Source: Pseudoalteromonas arctica A 37-1-2 (GTDB taxonomy: Bacteria > Pseudomonadota > Gammaproteobacteria > Enterobacterales > Alteromonadaceae). From it: a stretch of DNA of 64,000 bases. The translations under genes were made by a program, and so were the position numbers. The stretch spans positions 2,108,001 through 2,172,000 of the forward strand of contig NZ_CP011025.1 in NCBI RefSeq assembly GCF_000238395.3. Direction: 5' to 3'. The notes below the pieces were generated by a model. It was not told the origin of the DNA and did no database searches. It was given only the letters and a program-made list of their open reading frames with translations. Of this stretch, positions 27,152 to 35,748 are shown piece by piece (position 1 is the stretch's first letter; every line of letters begins with the position of its first letter).

Positions 27152-27163
27152 ATTGTTAACAAT
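27152..27163. promoter_or_regulatory. ATTGTTAACAAT operator, cycloisomerase gene
   Basis: Exact 12-bp palindrome 34 bases before the cycloisomerase start, in the 199-base gap with the SMP-30 gene on the same strand; shows that the cycloisomerase is its own regulated unit. Confidence 0.7.
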
Positions 27164-27317
27164 CTACAACAGCTGGTGATCGTTGTAAAGTCTATCTCGT
27201 TAAATAAAACGAAATTAACTTAGTTAAATATTAATGCATTCGTGTTTTAGTTTATGAAACCCCACACGTTATCACTGTGTTTAAAAAGGTTTGAAATTAG
27301 CTATAGAAAAAGCGAAG

Positions 27318-28295
27318 TTATTTTAAATCAAGTGCAAGTAGTTGCGTATGCGCTGTTATATAAACGCGATTTTGTGATTGATTAAACGTTAAATTAGCAC
27401 TAATATTTGGCATTTCAATTTGAGCTAATAGCTCAGCGTTTTTATTAAACAGCCATAACCCGTTAGGTCCAGTTGCAAAAATAACCCCACTTTTATGTAC
27501 CTTTAAACCATCCGGTAAACCTTTGTCGTGCTTAGTTACTGATGGTAATTCATAAAATAATGATTTACTTATCACTGCCCCACTATCGTTTAAATGATAC
27601 TGATACCATGCGGGTTTATTTGCATTGGATGCTGCTACATATAAGGTTTTATTATCAGCTGATAATGCGACCCCATTAGGATAAATAAGATCACGATCTA
27701 GCAAGGTAAGCTCCCCTGTATTTTTAAGTGAGTATACTCCCTGAAAATTAAGCTCTTTACTTTCGTCATCTAATTGATTGGGCAAACCATAGGGGGGATC
27801 GCTAAAATAAAGCGTGCCGTCGTCATTAAAAGCACCATCATTAGGGCTGTTAAATTTTTGCGTATTGAAATGACTAACTATGTGTAAGTATTTTGATTTA
27901 GGCACACTCAATGATGCCTTCATTTTTGATATTACACGTGAGCGCGATTGTAAAAGCACAAGCTCATTTTGCTTATTCACAATTAAACCGTTTGAATAGC
28001 CGCTGTGTGCTAAATACAAACTTGCTCCTTTGCCTGGAGTGTATTTATATACCTGATGATTAGGTATATCAGAATATAATAAATACCCTCCTTGGTTGAT
28101 CCAAACAGGCCCCTCTAGCCAAGTATAACCCGAGGCGAGGGTTTTAACATGGCTATTTAAGTTAAGCACTTCAAGCGCTTGCTCATTAAATATTTTGTAG
28201 GGGCCTTGCTCGAATAAAAGTGTGTTACTTTGCTTAGCAGATACACCCAAACATAAAACACACAATGCGCTTAGTATATATTTAATTTTTAGCAT
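27318..28295 (-). CDS. Exported SMP-30/gluconolactonase-family protein
   Basis: A 325-residue six-bladed propeller of the SMP-30/gluconolactonase family. Likely metal ligands: Glu in LEGPVW, Asn in NSPNDG, and Asp in LPDGLKV; the motif YPNGVALS is also typical. The ATG at 28295 (AGGT seven bases upstream) begins a good signal peptide (to about VSAK), while the longer frame from 28313 lacks a ribosome site. The gene overlaps the 3' end of the GH50 gene by 14 bases, so they are cotranslated. A lactonase acting on an aldonolactone of the agar pathway in the periplasm is the natural reading, but substrate and even hydrolase activity are inferred. Confidence 0.82.
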   Translation of the reverse strand: MLKIKYILSALCVLCLGVSAKQSNTLLFEQGPYKIFNEQALEVLNLNSHVKTLASGYTWLEGPVWINQGGYLLYSDIPNHQVYKYTPGKGASLYLAHSGYSNGLIVNKQNELVLLQSRSRVISKMKASLSVPKSKYLHIVSHFNTQKFNSPNDGAFNDDGTLYFSDPPYGLPNQLDDESKELNFQGVYSLKNTGELTLLDRDLIYPNGVALSADNKTLYVAASNANKPAWYQYHLNDSGAVISKSLFYELPSVTKHDKGLPDGLKVHKSGVIFATGPNGLWLFNKNAELLAQIEMPNISANLTFNQSQNRVYITAHTQLLALDLK

Positions 28296-30609
28296 TGTTA
28301 TACCTACGTTCATACAACGATTTATTCATGCTTTTAGCTGCATCTACAAGCGGTTTGTATGGAATATCAGCTACATTTACAAAGCCTACATTGTAGTTTT
28401 CACCATCGTATGCTCGTCCGGTTAGTGGAGAGTCGATGTATTGAAACCAATGCGCACCAACAAAATATGGGTTGTCTATAACGCTATTCATGTATTTTTT
28501 ATATTTAGTACCACGCTCTTGCTGAGATTGAGTATGTATAAGTCCTGGATTTAATAAACCAGAATCAAGCGCACCATTATGAAATTCACCTATAATGCTT
28601 GGCATGTTTATATCTGATAAAAACGCCCAAAAATCTTCGTTTAATCCCTCCCGGTAATAGTTATAGCTCATCACATCTACATGCGCGGCAGCGGCGGCTC
28701 TTATTTCAGGCGTCATACCCCAATCGGCAAAACGTGCCCCCATATTTAACTGATTTGGAAGGTGTTTAGCAATAGCCGCGTCTACCACGGCAAAATACTG
28801 ATTAGCGTAATGAAATAACATAGTAGATAAATCTTCATTCGTTTGCTCGTTAAACTGCGTAAGTGCGACGCCTGCAGCAAACTCATCCCATGAGGCAAGG
28901 CGTATATTCCATGCTTCATTCAGTTTGCTAATTTTGCTGTACTTATTTTTCATTAAGGTAACAAATTGTGCTTTAGTCGGGCTATTTTGGGCGTTATTTT
29001 TAAGTGTATTAATAGCAATACCATAACGTGCGGCGTCAGAATTCATCATGCCCCAGCTTTTTTCGTTATCAATAAATACACCAACACACCAAGGGCTGTT
29101 TTTAACTTGTTGGGCTACTTTTGCAAGCGTTACATCAGCGCGCTCAACAAATAAGGAATCAAATGGGTCAGGTAATGGGCTCCAGTAGTCGTTGCCACTG
29201 CTTACCGTTTTAAAATTACCAATGATCCACGCATTAGCAAAATAAGGTAATTTATTAGTATGGTAATAATCTTCTTCTATCCAATTACCAAATGAAGTAA
29301 AACCCCATGAAAGCATGCGTTTCACTGTGGTGTTTTGCCACTGTTTCATTAAATTGTTATTATTGTTGGTTTGATATTTTCGCTGTAAATTAGCGCGATA
29401 AAAGCTAAACGTTTCACCTCTTTTAATTGCACCACTGTGAACTTCGCGCCTATAGCCGTAATTATCTGCTAAAGGGTTATTTTGCTCGGGTAACCAGTTA
29501 AACATATCAGCTCTAAGTGCTGAGCTTTTATAGCGTGTTGGCCACGCTGACTCTGGGGCTGGGTTTAACCCAAGAGAATCCTCTGGTGTTAAATCACCAG
29601 CTTCACGCTGTTTGATATAGCTTTGATCAAAATCGTAACCGGTTATGGTTGAAGTATTTGCCATACGAACGTTATCAATGCCGGTTGAAAAAAACAGATA
29701 ACCTTCTGGGTCGACTAAACTCCATTTCCCTTTGTATTTTTCGGTTCTAAAATATCCCGTTGCCTTTAATTGTGGGCCGTTTTTCCAGCCACTATATTTA
29801 GAACGTCCTTTCATTGGTGAGTTTTGTAAGTTAATTTGCTCTTTTTGAGAAATAACTTGTAGCTGCTCTGTTGAAGATACTTTGTTGGTAAAGTCTAATT
29901 TTGCATTTTGCCCAAATTTATCAACTAACCCTTTAAGATAGTGAGTATCAAAATTAGCTGGTTTGATTAAGCGAACGTTATCTATTAAAAAACGTTTATC
30001 CTCAAGTAATCCCTTTACTCCAAATGATACTTTAACAATGCTACTTACATCGATATTTTTTTGTCCGCCTCTATAAACTATTGGCGTATAACTGCTCTTC
30101 CAACTTGGTGGGTTTGAGCGAATACCTGAATTAACATTCAAATTTACGCCTTTTAATTCTATATAATACGTGTTTTGAGACTGAGCAGGCACAACAACAC
30201 TTCGAGTTTGAAATTGTCCCGACTTGTCTATTGTCTTTATGTATAGGTGAGTAGAAACCTCATCAGGGTTTTGTATATCAAGTGCAAGGGCAAAGTTTCC
30301 TGTTGCTTGCCAATCCCATCCTTTTGGATTAATGAATTCAAAATCACTTTCTACATTAGATTTAGATTTTAATGTAACCGCTAGTTTATGGTTTCCACCT
30401 TCCTTTATTAATGTACTAAAGCCATTAATTGTATTTATATATTGGCTGTAATTATCCTGTTCAAAATCAAAAATTATATGCTCTTTTTTTAATGGAGTGG
30501 CCCCTTTAGTTGAATCTTGATCTGAAGCTTTCGCATTGTGACACCCTGCAAGTACCGATAAACAAAAAAACGAGGATGCTAATTTTACACTATAAGGATT
30601 GAGAAACAT
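28282..30609 (-). CDS. GH50 exo-beta-agarase, lipoprotein
   Basis: A 775-residue GH50 enzyme. The signal sequence ends in LAGC (Cys23), a lipobox, so it is lipid-anchored, probably on the outer membrane. Residues about 44-215 form a CBM-like beta-sandwich, as in Saccharophagus Aga50D. The (beta/alpha)8 domain begins near 285 with WSLVDPEGYLFFSTGIDN-type motifs, and carries acid/base Glu516 in FIDNEKSWG and nucleophile Glu675 in IIGEFHNG. GH50 enzymes release neoagarobiose from agarose and neoagaro-oligosaccharides. First gene of the unit with the overlapping SMP-30 gene; a near-exact copy of the locus palindrome lies about 110 bases upstream. Confidence 0.93.
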   Translation of the reverse strand: MFLNPYSVKLASSFFCLSVLAGCHNAKASDQDSTKGATPLKKEHIIFDFEQDNYSQYINTINGFSTLIKEGGNHKLAVTLKSKSNVESDFEFINPKGWDWQATGNFALALDIQNPDEVSTHLYIKTIDKSGQFQTRSVVVPAQSQNTYYIELKGVNLNVNSGIRSNPPSWKSSYTPIVYRGGQKNIDVSSIVKVSFGVKGLLEDKRFLIDNVRLIKPANFDTHYLKGLVDKFGQNAKLDFTNKVSSTEQLQVISQKEQINLQNSPMKGRSKYSGWKNGPQLKATGYFRTEKYKGKWSLVDPEGYLFFSTGIDNVRMANTSTITGYDFDQSYIKQREAGDLTPEDSLGLNPAPESAWPTRYKSSALRADMFNWLPEQNNPLADNYGYRREVHSGAIKRGETFSFYRANLQRKYQTNNNNNLMKQWQNTTVKRMLSWGFTSFGNWIEEDYYHTNKLPYFANAWIIGNFKTVSSGNDYWSPLPDPFDSLFVERADVTLAKVAQQVKNSPWCVGVFIDNEKSWGMMNSDAARYGIAINTLKNNAQNSPTKAQFVTLMKNKYSKISKLNEAWNIRLASWDEFAAGVALTQFNEQTNEDLSTMLFHYANQYFAVVDAAIAKHLPNQLNMGARFADWGMTPEIRAAAAAHVDVMSYNYYREGLNEDFWAFLSDINMPSIIGEFHNGALDSGLLNPGLIHTQSQQERGTKYKKYMNSVIDNPYFVGAHWFQYIDSPLTGRAYDGENYNVGFVNVADIPYKPLVDAAKSMNKSLYERRYNNAKN

Positions 30610-30720
30610 GTTGGCCTACTATTGTGCGTGTTTAAATGTGTACTTTTGAGCAATAATTGATAGCTAAAAAGCGTTAAAACTACACAAGATAATTACACAA
30701 ACGACTATATAAAACAATTA

Positions 30721-30732
30721 ACTGTTAACAAT
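30721..30732. promoter_or_regulatory. Locus operator, one mismatch, upstream of GH50
   Basis: ACTGTTAACAAT, one base from the exact palindrome with the TGTTAACA core intact, 112 bases before the GH50 start codon. Confidence 0.6.
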
Positions 30733-30967
30733 GCAATGGATTTTAGAAGTGTTTTATAATAGAGGGAGCTATTAAAAAATATAAATTATAGGTAAAAAAC
30801 ATAAAATTCAATACTTTAAACACTACTCTCCATAATCATTAGCAGATATTCTTTGAGGGTACTACGAGTAGATTTGTTACAGTAAAGTAGAGTTAATGCC
30901 AGATTAACTTCTATTGTAAAGCAAACAGTTTATCGGCACTTTTAGTGGTTTGAACGCAAAACACAAA

Positions 30968-30980
30968 GTTATACTATAAC
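30968..30980. promoter_or_regulatory. Zur-box-like palindrome 1
   Basis: GTTATACTATAAC, a perfect 13-bp palindrome matching the core of the gammaproteobacterial Zur consensus (GTTATA-N-TATAAC), 69 bases before the zinc-receptor start. Confidence 0.75.
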
Positions 30981-31005
30981 ATTGTTGATTCGTTAATTTT
31001 GCGGT

Positions 31006-31018
31006 GTTATATTATATC
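31006..31018. promoter_or_regulatory. Zur-box-like palindrome 2
   Basis: GTTATATTATATC, one mismatch from the same Zur core, 38 bases downstream of the first site (about 3.5 helical turns centre to centre) and 31 bases before the start codon. Confidence 0.6.
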
Positions 31019-31048
31019 ACAACATAATAACCACGAACCAATATATCC

Positions 31049-33418
31049 ATGACAAAGTTAACATTAATCTCCTCTGCTATTTTTTCTGTTTTATGTTCTC
31101 AATCAGCTTTGGCTGCAACCCTTACTGGTAAAGTAATGGATGATAAAAATCAACCTATTAAAAATGCCTCTATCCATGTCCATGGCAAAAACCAAAGCGT
31201 TAAAAGTAATGATTTAGGCGAGTTTGCTATAGATATAGATGCAAACAGCCAATTACATATTAGTAAAGACAACTACATCGACTCTCGTATTGCTGTTACC
31301 GAATCTTCAAATAATCTGTCTGTGTCACTTAAACCAACATCGGTTGAAACAGTTGTTGTTTATGCCTCTGCACTTCATAAGAACAGCCTAGAAATGATAT
31401 CGCCAGTAAGCGTGCTCTCAGGTGATGAATTAAGAAATAAATCTAAACCAACACTTGGCGAAACTCTTAAAGGTTTACCAGGCGTAAATGCAAGTTACTT
31501 TGGCCCTGTATCATCAAGCCCAATTATTCGTGGTTTAGATGGCCCTCGCGTTAAAATTACACAAAATGGATTAGATGCCAGCGATGCGTCGCGTATTGGC
31601 CCAGACCACGCGACATCAAGCGACAGCCTAGCGGCAGAGCAAATTGAAGTGTTGCGCGGTCCAAGTACCCTACTTTATGGCTCTGGTGCAATTGGTGGCG
31701 TTGTAAACGTGGTTGATAACCGTATTCCTACTAGCAATATCGACGAGCTTACAGGCGCTGCTGAATACAGCCACGATACGGTGTCAAATTCAAACACCGT
31801 AGCAGCAAAACTTGAAACAGGTAATGAAGGCTTTAACTTTCATTTTGATGGTACTAAGCGCAGCGGCGATGATTACCAAACACCGACCTTTACTATTGCC
31901 GACGATGATGGCGATGTTGAAACCGAAAGCTCGGTAGAAAATACTTTTATTGATAGCGAAACACTCAACTTTGGTACCAGCTATGTTGGCGATCACTTAA
32001 CGATTGGTTTTTCTTACGGTAACATTGATACTGATTACGGTATTCCTGGGCATGAGCATCATCACGATCACGAAGGTGAAACTGAAGAAGAGCATGCAGA
32101 ACATGAAGATGAAGCTGCTGAAGAGCCAGTTTACGCACATTTAGAGCAAGACCGCTGGCAAGGGCTTGTAAGTTACGCTCTTCATAATAACTGGATTGAA
32201 ACCATCAACCTACGTGTTGGCTATACAGATTATTCACACAGCGAAATTGAAGATGGCGAAATTGGTACTACTTTTAAAAATAAAACGACTGAAGCACGTT
32301 TAAATGTAGAGCATAAGTTTGCTGATTGGCACGGAATGATGGGCTATCACTACAGCGATTCTGACTACGATGCAATTGGTGAAGAAGCATTTACACCCGC
32401 GAGTGTAACTACAACTAACGCATTATATTTACTAGAAGAGCGTGAATTTGGCGACGTGACAATAGAGCTTGGTGCACGTGTAGAAGATTACAAAATTGAA
32501 AGCCAAATCACGGCACACGAACATAGCCACGATGAAGTAGAAATAGATCATAGCGACGAAGAAACTATTGGATACAATAAAAGCTTTACCAATTTAAGCG
32601 CCTCTGCCGGTGCCATTTGGCAGTACAAGCCGGGTCATAGTATTGCGACAAGTATTTCTCATTCAGAACGAGCACCACTTTCGGCAGAGCTTTTATCAAA
32701 TGGTTTACACATTGCAACTGGCACTTATGAGCTAGGTCTTGGTTACAACATTGAAGATAATGAAGCGCATTTTGAGCCAGAAAATATCAAGCAAGAAACT
32801 TCAACAAACCTAGATTTAAGCTTTAGGCGTTTTAGCGGTGATTTTGGTTACACCGTTAACTTTTTCTATAACGATATTAAAAACTTTTATTTCCAAGAAA
32901 ATACGGGTTTAGTTTACGATGAAGAAGATGGTTTAGAATCAGCTATTGGTGCACATGACGATGCTGTTGCGGTTTATCAGTTTACAAGTAAAGACGCAGA
33001 GCTTTATGGAATTGAGTTTGACGCACATTACCAAGTAACCCCAAGCGCTATGGTTAAAGTATTTGGTGACTCAACTCGTGCAAAACTAAAAGACGACGAA
33101 GGCAATTTACCGCGCATCCCTGCCAATAAATTAGGCTCTGAGTTACAGTACGATTTAGGTGACTTACAACTAACACTGACGGGTACTCATTACTTTGATC
33201 AAAACGATGTAACTGCATTTGAAACAAAAACGGACGGCTATACGTTATTTGATGCACAAGCTAATTACCAATTAGGTTTAGGCAGTGTAGATGCACAGCT
33301 TTATATAAACGTGGATAACATTACTGATGAGTTAGGCTTTGTGCATAGCTCATTTATTAAAGATAAAGCCCCACTACCTGGCAGAAACTTCCGCTTTGGT
33401 GTTCGTGGTTATTTTTAA
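31049..33418 (+). CDS. TonB-dependent zinc receptor, ZnuD-like
   Basis: A 789-residue outer-membrane receptor. Signal peptide of about 22 residues (ends SALA), then a carboxypeptidase-regulatory-like beta-sandwich (about 24-105), a plug with PIIRGLDGPRVKI and EVLRGPSTLLYGSGAIGGVVN, and a barrel ending in an aromatic residue (GYF). An extracellular loop near residue 335-360 is rich in His, Glu and Asp, and a second His/Glu patch is near 493-506; these are the metal-capture loops of ZnuD-type zinc receptors. Two Zur-box-like palindromes upstream support zinc control. Separate from the galactan locus in function. A hairpin terminator follows the gene. Confidence 0.9.
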   Translation: MTKLTLISSAIFSVLCSQSALAATLTGKVMDDKNQPIKNASIHVHGKNQSVKSNDLGEFAIDIDANSQLHISKDNYIDSRIAVTESSNNLSVSLKPTSVETVVVYASALHKNSLEMISPVSVLSGDELRNKSKPTLGETLKGLPGVNASYFGPVSSSPIIRGLDGPRVKITQNGLDASDASRIGPDHATSSDSLAAEQIEVLRGPSTLLYGSGAIGGVVNVVDNRIPTSNIDELTGAAEYSHDTVSNSNTVAAKLETGNEGFNFHFDGTKRSGDDYQTPTFTIADDDGDVETESSVENTFIDSETLNFGTSYVGDHLTIGFSYGNIDTDYGIPGHEHHHDHEGETEEEHAEHEDEAAEEPVYAHLEQDRWQGLVSYALHNNWIETINLRVGYTDYSHSEIEDGEIGTTFKNKTTEARLNVEHKFADWHGMMGYHYSDSDYDAIGEEAFTPASVTTTNALYLLEEREFGDVTIELGARVEDYKIESQITAHEHSHDEVEIDHSDEETIGYNKSFTNLSASAGAIWQYKPGHSIATSISHSERAPLSAELLSNGLHIATGTYELGLGYNIEDNEAHFEPENIKQETSTNLDLSFRRFSGDFGYTVNFFYNDIKNFYFQENTGLVYDEEDGLESAIGAHDDAVAVYQFTSKDAELYGIEFDAHYQVTPSAMVKVFGDSTRAKLKDDEGNLPRIPANKLGSELQYDLGDLQLTLTGTHYFDQNDVTAFETKTDGYTLFDAQANYQLGLGSVDAQLYINVDNITDELGFVHSSFIKDKAPLPGRNFRFGVRGYF

Positions 33419-33451
33419 TAATTAAAAATAGTTTTTAGTTTATATATTTAC

Positions 33452-33480
33452 AAACCGCATTTTATTAATGCGGTTTTTTT
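33452..33480 (+). terminator. Terminator of zinc receptor gene
   Basis: Stem AAACCGCAT/ATGCGGTTT followed by a long T run, 33 bases after the stop. Confidence 0.85.
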
Positions 33481-33493
33481 ATTTTTAGAATAT

Positions 33494-33708
33494 ATAATAT
33501 CAACACGCAGTTATACTTAATCGATTTGAAGGATTAAACCTGATGCTAACTGCGTTAAGAATTTCTGATATACGACTGCATGGATGCAGGAGGTAGAGCA
33601 ATGCAAGAGCAATTAGTGGTAACAACTAAACAACGAAATTTTTGCCTTGTTACCGACACAATTTTCTTAGCGAAAAATAGATCACTTAATTAAGCTAATT
33701 GGTATAAA
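33494..33708. repeat. MITE-like dispersed repeat, copy 1
   Basis: About 212 bases aligning end to end with 52697-52908. By eye the identity is roughly 75-80 percent over the first 130 bases. The right end reads TTGGTATAAA, and the left end of copy 2 reads TTTATACCAA, which together imply terminal inverted repeats. A CTGCAT-GG-ATGCAG hairpin is conserved in the middle (near 33577-33590). No long reading frame. Sits just after the zinc-receptor terminator. Confidence 0.7.
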
Positions 33709-33727
33709 ACTCTTAAATTACAAACAC

Positions 33728-33762
33728 AAAAAAGCCGTATTCAAATTGAATACGGCTTTTTA
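33728..33762. terminator. Bidirectional terminator, zinc receptor / fklB
   Basis: Stem AAAAGCCGTATTCAA with its complement, flanked by A and T runs; serves the minus-strand peptidyl-prolyl isomerase gene that ends at 33789. Confidence 0.85.
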
Positions 33763-33788
33763 CACTTTTAAATTAAAATTTATTTAAT

Positions 33789-34409
33789 TTAAGAAATGAT
33801 TTCGTGTAGCTCAACGTCAAATACAAGCGTTGAGAAAGGTGCGATTGCAGCACCTGCGCCACGTTCACCATAAGCAAGCTCATGAGGAACGTAGATACGC
33901 CATTTAGTACCTACAGGCATCATTTGTAATGCTTCAGTCCAGCCTTTGATCACGCCACCAACTGGAAATTCAGCTGGTTGACCGCGCTCGTATGAGCTAT
34001 CAAACACAGTACCGTTAATAAGTGTACCGTGGTAATCAACACGTACTGTAGACTCAGCTGTTGGCTTTTCGCCTTCGCCAGTTGCTAGTACTTCGTATTG
34101 AAGACCAGACTCAGTTACTGTGATTTCAGGACGTTTTGCGTTTTCTTCTAAGAATGAAATACCTTCTGCAGAAAGTACTTTAGACTCTTCTTCACGACGA
34201 GCTTGAATCTCTTCGTTTATTTTTTCAAATGCAGCTTGGATCTCTGGGATCTCAACTTGAAATGCGCTACCAGCGTACGCATCTTTCATGCCTTCAAATA
34301 CTGAATTTAGGTTTAAGCCTTCAAAAGGATTAGACTTAAGTTGCTCACCCATTTGTAAGCCAATACCGTAACTTGCTTTTTCAGCATCTGTAGTAAAATT
34401 ATCTGACAT
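33789..34409 (-). CDS. fklB: FKBP-type peptidyl-prolyl isomerase
   Basis: A 206-residue protein with the FklB/Mip plan: an N-terminal helical dimerisation domain (residues 1 to about 85, with ASYGIGLQMG) and a C-terminal FKBP domain with VRVDYHGTLINGTVFDSS, GGVIKGWTEAL and the YGERGAG loop. It speeds cis-trans isomerisation of proline peptide bonds. No signal peptide, so like E. coli FklB it acts in the cytoplasm. It is a single gene with terminators on its downstream side, and the TonB receptor lies convergent. Confidence 0.93.
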   Translation of the reverse strand: MSDNFTTDAEKASYGIGLQMGEQLKSNPFEGLNLNSVFEGMKDAYAGSAFQVEIPEIQAAFEKINEEIQARREEESKVLSAEGISFLEENAKRPEITVTESGLQYEVLATGEGEKPTAESTVRVDYHGTLINGTVFDSSYERGQPAEFPVGGVIKGWTEALQMMPVGTKWRIYVPHELAYGERGAGAAIAPFSTLVFDVELHEIIS

Positions 34410-34478
34410 AATGTGTTTTTCACGTTTTGTTAGTTAAAAGACGCGACTATGCTATCACAAAATAAACCGCGTTTGGGG

Positions 34479-34865
34479 CTAGTTTTTGCTGAGTTTTAGC
34501 TTAATTAGGCCAACAATATAACTACAAAGCGGCAAACTGAATAAAATTCCAACAAGTAGAGGCATTGTTAGTAATCCTGATTCGCCAAACAGTAAAAATG
34601 GCACTACAAGCAGCCCTATACAACCAATAAAAACAGAGCCAATAACTGGCCAATGCTTATCGTATTTGGTAATAAGATGGGCAGCTAAAACATTAAAACC
34701 AACACCATAAATTAAAGCGGTAATTAATGGATACTCTGGTTGAGCATCTATAGCCATTTTTACTAATAAGCTAATAGCACTTTGATAGCAGTAACCAAAT
34801 ACAGTCCATAATAAAAGATGTTTTATTAATTTCTGCGAGGTTGGTAGGTTTGTTGCTTTAGTCAT
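34479..34865 (-). CDS. Small four-helix membrane protein, unknown
   Basis: A 128-residue inner-membrane protein with four likely transmembrane helices (about residues 15-38, 45-65, 70-93 and 97-120) and a basic C-terminus. I recognise no family. It starts after the tRNA-Ser terminator and ends 69 bases before the fklB start, so might be transcribed alone or with fklB. Start ATG at 34865 is followed by a polar leader (TKATNLPTSQK), a typical inner-membrane N-terminus. Confidence 0.6.
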   Translation of the reverse strand: MTKATNLPTSQKLIKHLLLWTVFGYCYQSAISLLVKMAIDAQPEYPLITALIYGVGFNVLAAHLITKYDKHWPVIGSVFIGCIGLLVVPFLLFGESGLLTMPLLVGILFSLPLCSYIVGLIKLKLSKN

Positions 34866-34884
34866 TTAGAAACTCCACAAAGCA

Positions 34885-34914
34885 AAAAACCGCCCATAAG
34901 GCGGTTTTTTTTAA
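34885..34914 (-). terminator. Terminator after tRNA-Ser
   Basis: On the minus strand CCGCC-TTATG-GGCGG followed by TTTTTT, immediately downstream of the tRNA. Confidence 0.9.
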
Positions 34915-34918
34915 ATAA

Positions 34919-35009
34919 TGGTGGAGAGATAGGGATTTGAACCCTAGATGGGCTATAAACCCATGCCGGTTTTCAAGACCGGTGCATTCGACCACTCTGC
35001 CATCTCTCC
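34919..35009 (-). tRNA. serT: tRNA-Ser(UGA)
   Basis: The minus strand reads as a 91-base class II tRNA. The acceptor arm GGAGAGA pairs with TCTCTCC. The anticodon loop CTTGAAAA carries UGA. A long variable arm (CATGGG...CCCATC) follows, then the T arm AGGGTTCAAATCCCT, discriminator A and encoded CCA. It reads UCA serine codons (and other UCN by wobble). Discriminator A instead of the common G of bacterial tRNA-Ser is a small oddity. Confidence 0.97.
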
Positions 35010-35167
35010 GCACGGCGCGAATAATATGGCTAAATACATAACTTGTAAAGAGCTAAATAGAAATTAATATAAAATATTAACATATTGGATAAAATAGACC
35101 CACTTTGTTCTTTTGTTAAGCTCTTCACTTTAATAAAAGTGTAGTTAATAGACTAAAGTTAAACACA

Positions 35168-35545
35168 TTAATAATATTGTTTAGGTCTACGTGCAATCCA
35201 AGAGCAGATTAAACAAGCCAGTATACTCAGTGCGGTAAAGGTAACGCCTTGAAAAATTAAATCGAATCGATTTAAATCATCACTTGGTACTACAACAAAC
35301 ATAAAAGCTGGTAGCACACTAAGCGATAAAACGTAGCAGCATACTTTAAATGCACGCCCAAAGTCGAAACGTTTGGACTGGTGCATCCACCATGTTAACA
35401 ACACAAGCATACCCATCGCTGAACCGGCTATAAAGTGTGATGCATTTGTGCTCATTGCAACATACAGTGTTACAAAAGCACCAATGATTCCCCAAATTGA
35501 CCATGCTAGCCAATTCTCTTTTTCACGTAAAAATAAATTTCCCAT
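35168..35545 (-). CDS. Four-helix membrane protein, unknown
   Basis: A 125-residue inner-membrane protein with four hydrophobic helices (about residues 13-33, 38-56, 68-88 and 96-116) and a basic C-terminus (ARRPKQYY). No recognised family. The ATG at 35545 (MGNLFLREKENW) is preferred: it begins an ordinary soluble leader, while a longer in-frame start at 35620 would add 25 residues of odd, basic sequence. It is a stand-alone gene between the tRNA-Ser and the nitroreductase gene on the same strand. Confidence 0.6.
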   Translation of the reverse strand: MGNLFLREKENWLAWSIWGIIGAFVTLYVAMSTNASHFIAGSAMGMLVLLTWWMHQSKRFDFGRAFKVCCYVLSLSVLPAFMFVVVPSDDLNRFDLIFQGVTFTALSILACLICSWIARRPKQYY

Positions 35546-35748
35546 AGTTTTCGTCTTCTTTATCGTTATTTTTATTAAGACTTTCCATAATGTATCAAAA
35601 AACAACCGATTAAAAAACAAACTGAAGAAGATTTAGTAAATTTAGTGCTTCCAAGCGCTTCTTACAGCCAAGCCATTAACTTTTGAATAATACTCTTTGT
35701 AACCTTAATGAATTATGACTATGTAAGTTGCGCAAAGTTCATACTATT

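Larger units (their letters stand above)
30610..31048. other. Divergent regulatory region, GH50 / zinc receptor
   Basis: 439 bases between divergent genes. Left part holds the GH50 operator copy (30721-30732); right part holds two Zur-type palindromes (30968-30980 and 31006-31018) in front of the zinc receptor. No gene seen. It marks the boundary of the galactan locus. Confidence 0.6.

Noticed and set aside
35393..35400. TGTTAACA core inside a gene
   Set aside because: Lies in coding sequence of a membrane protein unrelated to galactan use; shows that the 8-base core alone occurs by chance.
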